64,000 nt of DNA from assembly GCA_010015655.1 (NCBI GenBank), contig ML976731.1:174530-238529 (forward strand), in the 5' to 3' direction. The translations under genes and the position numbers were made by a program. The notes beneath the pieces are model-generated. The model made no database searches and was not told the origin of the DNA. It was given only the letters and a program-made list of their open reading frames with translations. Numbering within the stretch: the first letter of the stretch is position 1; each line of letters begins with the position of its first letter. This DNA comes from Bimuria novae-zelandiae CBS 107.79 (Eukaryota; Ascomycota; Dothideomycetes; Pleosporales; Didymosphaeriaceae). Shown piece after piece: positions 57,598 through 64,000 of the stretch.

Positions 57598-57822
57598 TGT
57601 TAGATTTAATAGTGTTCTGTTACTTTAAGATAATGCAATAATAAGAATTTAATAGATGTGATAATTAATTAATAATGTTCGTGTTCTGTCTGTGTCTGGA
57701 ATACAGATGTGTGCGAGGCTCTAAATAAGTGCCGCTGCAGCGCTAGCCCTATTTAGAATAGTACAAAAGAGAGAGTGCTCCAGCCTCATATCCACAACAG
57801 ATAGAGGCCATATAATCGGACA
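57598..57822 (-). repeat. 5' LTR of H (right copy)
   Basis: 225 bp. Positions 57600-57690 show about a dozen C/T or G/A differences from the left copy. The remainder is almost identical. Confidence 0.88.
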
Positions 57823-58396
57823 ATACTATATAATAGTTCTTCACGCACGTGTTGCTTTAGTCCTTTATAAAATATAGTTATAAGACTATTATTATTCTAC
57901 GCAACATAGTTAGTATTCTTAAGAAATTTATATTTATATTTAGCTACTAAATAGGTTTATCTAAGTTATTAGATATTTTGTTTGGCGATAACTTTTCAAT
58001 TAGTAATTCTAAAGTATTATTTAACCTTAGTATAGAAAGTATTATAATTTTTTATAATCTTATCTATAGCGTTACCTTCTATGTTAGCTCTAGCTAGATA
58101 TTAATTAACGTAAGAATAAATCCACTTAAAGGCATCTCCCTTTATATAGGTAAAAGTAAATATAGTCTTATTTATATCTTCCTATTCTTTCTTTATTCTA
58201 TAAACGTATAGGTTAAGTTATAAGATCTATAGTTCTATATAATTACGTTTACTATAGAAAACGTCGAGCTTTTTATAAAAGCTCCTTATTTTTTTTTTAG
58301 CTTTAGTAATGCTTGTTCCTTTAAGAGTATCTATTTAAGTATTTATTATATTAGTAAAAAAGGTATCGTTAACACTTATATTAAGGGTGTCTAAAA

Positions 58397-58825
58397 TATT
58401 AAGCCCTTTAGAGTAGCTAGTTCTAAAGGGGCTAGGGTTAGTTCTTAAGTAAAAGTATTAATAACATAATTAAGAGGTATTAATAGATTACGCGTATTAA
58501 CAGGACGTTAGTATTAAAAGCATATATAGTATAATTAAATTAATAAGGGAGCCTAAGTTAAATCTAAATACTAGATTAGTAAATAGGTTAAATATAATAG
58601 TAAAAGACTACTATTGCGTTTCTATATACATGACTTGTCCTACGAATCCTAAGAGTCCTAGGAGTCCTAAAGTCCTATATGTTAAGACATTTCTAGGATG
58701 CCCGATGTTGCTGGGACGCGTGCTCAATCACGTGACTCGTGGCTAAGTTAGGAATCTTGGCTAGTCGTACCGATAAGCGTCCATGCCCCGCCTTGTGTCA
58801 TGTTGGATCTCAACGGATCTTAACA
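58397..58825 (-). repeat. 5' LTR of element G
   Basis: 429 bp in minus orientation, ends GGATCTTAACA on the plus strand. The adjoining internal sequence on its left matches the start of the R1 internal region (CACCTTTAATATAAGT-like), which ties it to G. TCACGTGA is retained at about 58730. Confidence 0.75.
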
Positions 58826-59842
58826 TAAAGTAGGTTAAGAATAATCTAATTCTATAACAAACTATAGAATAACTAACTAAGAGGTCTACTAATCTGTTAT
58901 AAGAAATATACTTATAGTATATTAAGTTAATTATAAAAAATAGTAAAAGTATAAAGAGTGTCCTAGACTATATATTAGTTATCTTATTTCTTAATATCCT
59001 AGAATCTCTTTATGCTTCTAAAAAATGTATTTTTAAGTAAAATATTATTTAGTTATCTTACTAAGCTAGTATTCTTCTACAACTAACCTAATCCTGCCCC
59101 GCCCGCTAGCGTGCTAAGTCCTATTAGCCTTCCTGTGTAGTCCTTTACTAATCTGTAATTTACGGTAGCCGTGCCGCCGTAACACCTATCTTAACACTTT
59201 AGGCTTATAATACCTACTCCTATTAATGTTATGTCTATTATAAAGCTAGTCTTGTAATAGTTATAGGTATCTTTATTTGAAATATTTTATTTAGCTTTAG
59301 TATTCTCTATAAGCTAGAACTAGTCCTATAAAATATTAGGATTCTTACAACAGACTCTTTTATAATTACACTTTTAATTAAACATAACCATAAGCTTTAA
59401 GTAGTACTTTAAAGAGTGTATAGCCTAGTTTTAACTAATAGGCTTATAGCGCTACTTAGCTTTTAAAGAAATAGCTATATCTTTAATAGTAGTAAGCTAG
59501 GGAGAGAGTTCTTGCGTATTTAAGTTAATTATATTCTAAATAAATACCTGCTCCTTTATCTTCAAGAAATTTATAAAGTTAGGTATATAATTAGCTTAAA
59601 AATATATTCTAGCACGTTTTTACCTTATTATTCTTTCAAAGTGTTATGAATTACTATAGCGCGTAGAATAAAACTATTACGTCTTATTTCATAGCGTAAA
59701 TCGTAAGCTATAAGTAGGCTTTCCTTTATAGCTAGTTAGGTAGTTAAGATATCGCGTTATAAAATAGGTAATAGTACGTTTTAGTACAGTCTTAGCGTTT
59801 TTAAACACTTGCTTGTATTGGTCACTCGCTTATATAGTATGT
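58826..59842 (-). mobile_element. Pogo-like fragment J, minus strand
   Basis: The right end is ...CACTCGCTTATATAGTATGT followed by TA (59843-59844). The minus-strand transposase shows the block NTKAK, then NKDTYNYYKTSFII (degraded first DDE region) near 59210-59330. The left end is cut by the LTR of G. The right flank resumes element I, so J had inserted into I. Confidence 0.65.
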
Positions 59843-59844
59843 TA

Positions 59845-61168
59845 TAGATATTATTCTTCTTATAAATTAATTAAAATTTAAGTAAGTTATAGCTTTTATA
59901 ATTATTAAGTATAAGTAGCTAGCGTGCACCTACCTTATGCTTAACTATACACTTAATAAAGTGACTTAGCTACTTTACTCTAAGCTTATTAGTAGTCTAG
60001 CTATTATTACTTACTGTAAAGACCTCGTCGCGTAGTATATTATTATATTTATACTAGGTAAAGAGGTAATACTAGCTAGTAAAAATAATAAAAGACGGAA
60101 TTACTTAATTAGTAAAGTTAATTTTATAAATTATTATAAGCTACTAATAATTACTTAATTATATTACTTTCAGCCTATCGCGTCTCTCTAAACTTATAAT
60201 AATAAGTTAATATAATGTCTTACTTAGTATAAAGCTGTTAAGATCCCAAAGGGGTAGCTGGTCCCTAAGGGGCTAAGGTTGGTTCTCGGACAGGAATACT
60301 ATAGTAGGATAGGAGAGGGTCGTAGTAATAGCTTGCGCTTGTTACTAGGGTGTTAGTATTAAAGGTGGATATAGCATAATTAAATTAACAAGGTTGCTTA
60401 TTCAGATCCAAACGATAGATTAATAAACAGGTTAAATACGATGATAGAAGACTATCCTCGTGTCCCTATATACATAACTCGTCCCACGAATCCCAGGTGT
60501 CCCAAGAATCCCAAAGTCCCATATGCCAAGATACTTCTGGGACGCCCGATACTTCTGGGACGCGTGACATGGTCACGTGATCTGTGGCTGAGTCAGGAAC
60601 CTTGGCTGGTCGCTCGGATAAGTGGCCGTGCCCCGCCTCGCGTCATGTTGGGTCTCAACGGATCCTAACAAAAGCTAGTCTTATTAAAATTATAGATATC
60701 TTAATTATAAATACTATAGGTAGCTTTAATACGCGCTATAATCTTAAACTATATATAAATTATTTTTAAATCTTTATATACAGCGTTTTGTTTATTATGT
60801 AGATAATTTAATTATATAGAAAGACAGTCTATTTACTTAATAAATTTATATAATTAGTTTTATTTATTTAACTAGAGTTGCGCTGAGCAAGTAGCTTATT
60901 TACTATATCTTATATAGTACTTAGAGTAGGCGTAAATCCTCTCGAATCTAGATTAAGTATATACCTAATAATTATCTCCTCTTCTAGCTTAATAGGCTTT
61001 TTTAATTTAAGCTAGTAATTACGTTGCATAGTAATTTTTACGTATTAGCGTTAAAGCATAGTTTTAAAAATATTAAACGTAGTAGTAGCACGTTACCTAC
61101 TTTGCATTTTAATTTAATTAATAGCTAAGATAGCTAGATAATATATTATAAAAAGTTAGTAGGTGTAT
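59845..61168 (-). mobile_element. Pogo-like fragment I (B family), minus strand
   Basis: Aligns with element B: 59845-60235 plus 60676-61150 match the left and right parts of B's transposase, including the N-terminal YILNLDSRGFTPTL-like block near 60920-60980. A solo LTR interrupts it at 60236. Its right terminal repeat is lost at about 61168, where the AT-rich island ends. Confidence 0.7.
60236..60670 (-). repeat. Solo LTR (R1/G family), perfect AAAGC duplication
   Basis: 435 bp, TGTTAAGATCCC to GGATCCTAACA on the plus strand. It is flanked by AAAGC (60231-60235, 60671-60675). Removing it restores the sequence of element I. It is little altered by RIP and retains TCACGTGA. Confidence 0.92.
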
Positions 61169-62182
61169 CGGCGCAGGTCACTCAAAGGATCGATGTTGGC
61201 GTATCTCCTAGCAGAGGCATGTGGGAGTGCGTGTATAAGAATGTAGCCTCGAATGAATTAAGTGCCTATAGGCCTGGTACGAAAGGATACGGAAAAGGTA
61301 CTGAACTACAAAGGCCCCAAGCTCCTCTAAATACACCTCTTCCCAGATGGCTAGCTAGCACATAACTGCCATAGGTTGACCGTCGGTCTGATGGATCCGA
61401 AATAGGTCCGAATCGGATTCGTAGTTCCCCATCGGTCTGATAGATCCGAAATTGGTCCGATACGGATGAGTGTCGGTTTTCGGATGATCTCGAATCCTGT
61501 CTTGACTAGCCAAGGGTTCTCGTGTCGACGAGCGATTGTTCCTGTTACAGTAGGATGCGTCGCTTACTTATTAAGTACGTTATTTTATTTTAAATATTAT
61601 ACCGTTACCTATAGTTCTATTATTATATTAGGCCCTTATTTTACTTGGTAATTATTAGAAAATATTAAAGCCGTTCTCGTTTATAGAAAGACTTTGTCAC
61701 GAAAGTAATAGGTAGAGATATCTGGGCCTCGATAGGCTAGATTAATATACTACATTTAGTGTTTACGTGTAGGTATAAAATATTAAATAAGAAGGAAAGG
61801 TTTTCTTTCCCCTATTTAGTATAAGTCTATTTATTTTCCTTTGCCTTGTACTAGCCCTTTAGTAACGAGCTCCAAACCCGCGGCCTGCTCGCTAGTCCGT
61901 CTCCGCATGGTCCGACTTCCCGACAGGCACCCTAATCCAACCTCAAACCATCACGACCACGCGGCTTTCATCGCTGCATTATCCACGCAGCGCTCGATGC
62001 ATTGATTCTCAACCTAGAACCATCTCAGAAAGCACCCGCGACACCGATTCTCGCCTCAAACTGTCGCCGGAGCGCCTCGACGAGCCGTCCCGGGCCTGCG
62101 TCGCGGCTGCGGCTGCAACACGTGCTACTTTGCCCGCGTACCCTCACCCTGAAGCCACGTTGATCGCCAACCCGCCGCCAAC
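61169..62182. other. Right border and upstream region of HFI1
   Basis: Normal composition at 61169-61550, AT-rich again to about 61840, then GC-rich promoter and leader sequence before the ATG at 62183. No gene is supported. The direct repeat at 61383-61466 is listed separately. Confidence 0.4.
61383..61466. repeat. Two direct copies of a 35-bp motif
   Basis: TCGGTCTGATGGATCCGAAA... at 61383-61417 is repeated at 61432-61466 with 31 of 35 bases identical, 49 bp apart. Each unit also has TCCGA/TCGGA sub-repeats. Confidence 0.75.
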
Positions 62183-63614
62183 ATGGCAGGCACAATGCGC
62201 CCCGAAGACATGGCCATGTCGACCACACCCACGCTCTCCTCGAAAACCCTCCCCGACCTCTTGCTGCCCCCAAAGTCCGCTTGCAAGCCGACCGCGCCCC
62301 GCGCTCCCCGCATCGACATCGAGCCGCTGTACGGCGCAGTAAAATCCGCCATCAGCGATGCAGACTGGACGTTATACAAGACGTCGCTATCGTCTTTCCT
62401 GCTCGGCAACCTCAACCAAGAGGAACTGAGCACGCGACTCGACCAGATATTCTCGCGCACGGCGGGCGAAGGTGGGAATGGCGTGGGGCGAGCAGCACTG
62501 GAGCGAGCGCACAATGCGCTGATGATGGGCGTCTACGCGAATGTATGGCGGGATGCACCTGAGGCGGGCATCGCGTCGTGGGTGTCCAGCACCGACAAGG
62601 TCACCCCGACTGTGCCCAAGGGGACGGGCGACGAGAGTGAAAAGCGGCTGAGGCAGGAGGTCATGCAGATCAGCAGGAGAGAAAGAAAGAGGCTGAAGAC
62701 GATACATCATGGTAGCGGCGGGTTCGACTTCCCGCTCACGGACGCCGTAGGCGGCATCATGATGGAGTACCACGAGGCAAAGCGCGTCAAGCTGCCGGAC
62801 GCTGGGCCCGCGGCGCAGGCGGGCGGCTATGGGAAGACCAGTAAGTACATACAGCCCCCGCTCCACGTGCTCCGTGAACGAGCTTGCGCTGACAAGAGCC
62901 TCAGACTGGGATCTCGAAATCCGCAAACGCTACACCGCGCCGCTCTTCACCGAAACCCACGAGTTCCCCACAGCCGCCACCATCTCCCAGCGCCTCCTCC
63001 CCATATGCTACGAATCCGGGCTACCACAGGGCCACGCGCCCGACTGCGCCGACCTTATAAACATCGCGACCGAGACGTACATCAAGGAAGCACTTACTAG
63101 CTTCTTTACCTTGGTCTCCAGCAACGCGCCTGGCTACATACGCACCGCCGAATACAAAAAGCGCGTCGAGCGCGAAGAAGCCAAAGTCGCGGCAGGCGAG
63201 ATGGTAAGAGTGGGCGCAGGCGAACTGCCCGTGGAGGTAGAGGAGCGCAGGAAGAGACCACTCCTATGCATGGAAGACCTGCGTATTGCGCTCGAGCTTG
63301 GAGACGGCTATCTGAGACAAGTGCCCATTCTGGCCGGCGGCATTGCGAATGGGCGATTTCTGGATACACCGGGCATCGAGACACTTTACCAGAAGCCTGG
63401 CTCCAACAAGCTCTCAGGAAGAGGTCTCATGAATGGATTCGGGCACAGTGTCAACGGCACGGCTTCGCGCAAGAGCTTACGCAACGGCTTCAACCTCGAC
63501 CCCGGCGATCCGATGGATATCGACGAGGAGTTAGCATGGCAGGGCGGTAGTGTTAAGGACATCGCCGAGTTGGACGATGCGCTGGATGCGGTGCTCGAAC
63601 TCGGGGACCTGTGA
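62183..63614 (+). CDS. HFI1: SAGA complex subunit Hfi1/Ada1 (SAGA-Tad1 family)
   Basis: Exons 62183-62840 and 62905-63614 join in phase across a 64-bp intron (GTAAGT donor, GCTGAC branch) to give 455 aa. The start has a good context (CAACATGG). Residues of about 45-110 (RIDIEPLYGAVKSAISDADW, FLLGNLNQEEL, ...LERAHNALM) form the N-terminal SAGA-Tad1 helical region. A basic segment follows (SRRERKRLK). The second part includes WDLEIRKRYTAPLFTET, the histone-fold-containing half with the block LCMEDLRIALELGD. Ada1/Hfi1 pairs through its histone fold with Taf12 in the SAGA histone-acetyltransferase coactivator. An acidic C-terminus ends ELGDL. It looks complete and functional. Confidence 0.9.
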
Positions 63615-64000
63615 TCGTTCGGCTGTCATAAGAGCAGGCTGACGAATGCGCTGCGCAGCAGAAGAGGAGGAGAGTAACTTCGGCTTGCATTTACGGCGTT
63701 TGGGCTTATTGGTTGATGTTGGCATGTACGTTTGGGTGGCGCTACGGATGTGATACCCGGATTTCGTTTATATCTGCGGGGCCAAAGGCGTTTGTTGTAC
63801 AAAATGCATCGCTTTTAATGCCTGGGTACGAAGTAGATGTAGTCGGGCATTGTAATGCTCGTTCTAGACTAACACAGGGGACTGTAACATGACAATATTC
63901 AATGTTGTTGAGATTTGTCCAGAATGTGGTTTACTGACTCGATTCGTCTATCCATTGTAGAGCTTTCCACTGTCGCGAAAAGCCCGCTCTGCCCTGGAGC
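63615..64000. other. Downstream of HFI1, no gene seen
   Basis: Normal-composition sequence that presumably includes the HFI1 3' untranslated region. No supported coding region or RNA gene was recognised up to the window end. Confidence 0.4.

Larger units (their letters stand above)
52498..57822 (-). mobile_element. Ty1/copia retrotransposon H, minus strand
   Basis: 5325 bp. LTRs at 52498-52722 and 57598-57822 (225 bp each) begin TGTCCGATTATATGG on the minus strand. They are flanked by the perfect duplication ATACT (52493-52497, 57823-57827). A purine-rich tract (AAGCTGAGGGGGTG, minus strand) borders the 3' LTR at 52723-52740. It lies within gag of element G. Internal proteins run gag, integrase, RT, RNase H from right to left, which is copia order. 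Confidence 0.9.
48231..58825 (-). mobile_element. Chromovirus G (R1 family), truncated, minus strand, split by H
   Basis: Minus-strand sequence matches R1 from its LTR through gag, protease, RT and integrase. It starts at the LTR 58397-58825 and ends at 48231, in the integrase, at the position equivalent to about 34930 of R1. The 3' part and 3' LTR are missing, lost at the junction with R3. Copia element H (52498-57822) interrupts gag. The gag zinc knuckle is recognisable near 52130-52175 on the minus strand (YGKPGHIARNCRS), with its last Cys and His intact. The RT active site near 49990-50010 reads YINNIL-like, so it is degraded. Confidence 0.8.
12572..61170. other. AT-rich, RIP-degraded transposon island (~48.6 kb)
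   Basis: Base composition changes sharply near 12540 and again near 61170. Inside, TA dinucleotides dominate and CA/TG are scarce. Reading frames of recognisable transposon proteins are littered with TAG/TAA stops that replace CAG, CAA and TGG codons. These are the marks of RIP. Almost the whole interval can be assigned to nested LTR retrotransposons and DNA transposons, described separately. A few patches keep normal composition, chiefly 39400-41050, parts of 20673-21500, 43067-43517, 52498-52830 and 60236-60670. Confidence 0.9.

Noticed and set aside
58392..58830. TAAAA/TAAAG around the LTR 58397-58825 as a target duplication of a solo LTR
   Set aside because: The sequence to its left matches the start of the R1 internal region, so it is the 5' LTR of element G. 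The near-match is judged coincidental.

Overview
This window looks like a chromosome segment of a filamentous ascomycete, most like a Dothideomycete. Its genes have short 46-67 bp GT-AG introns with CTGAC/CTAAC-type branch sites. It also has a long AT-rich block whose transposable elements carry C-to-T and G-to-A changes typical of repeat-induced point mutation (RIP). The species assignment is inference only.

Layout. (1) 1-12571 is an ordinary gene-bearing flank. It opens with a 257-bp foldback element, followed by a three-exon membrane protein (502-2612), a divergent CorA-like gene on the minus strand (3005-4202, exons partly uncertain), a single-exon unknown (5390-6616), a small unknown (6952-7392), OST3 (7832-8976, minus), a coiled-coil nuclear-type protein (9392-11596, containing an assembly gap), and a gene cut off at the AT-rich border (12069-12571). 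OST3 and the coiled-coil gene share a 415-bp divergent promoter. (2) 12572 to about 61170 is a roughly 49-kb AT-rich island made of dead, nested transposons. (3) 61170-64000 is the right flank, with the SAGA subunit gene HFI1/ADA1 (62183-63614).

The island can be read as a stack of insertions. A pogo/Fot1-like element F (14050-39339) was split by a chromovirus, R1 (14848-36232, target duplication GTAAG). R1 was itself split by two abutting pogo-like elements, A (17332-19220) and B (19223-25476), and by a second chromovirus, R2 (26717-33737, duplication ATAAA). B holds a piggyBac-like element D (20619-25026), which holds another pogo-like element C (20673-22784). F also holds pogo-like E (36371-38215). 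Subtracting the nested inserts gives native lengths of about 2.05 kb (F), 6.2 kb (R1), 1.84 kb (B) and 2.3 kb (D), which are sensible sizes and support the model. Further right lie a third gypsy element R3 (41850-48230), a truncated chromovirus G on the minus strand (48231-58825) interrupted by a Ty1/copia element H (52498-57822, duplication ATACT), pogo-like fragments K, J and I, and two solo LTRs with perfect target duplications (43067-43517, ATTAC; 60236-60670, AAAGC).

The most interesting non-transposon item is a patch of about 1.6 kb at 39400-41050 that shows no RIP. It lies in the middle of the island and carries an apparently intact three-exon gene (40160-40764, 166 aa) with a TATA box. 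No complete, working mobile element was found, and no tRNA, rRNA or CRISPR array was recognised. I did not find a clearly new biological system. The layered RIP history and the spared gene are the best leads.
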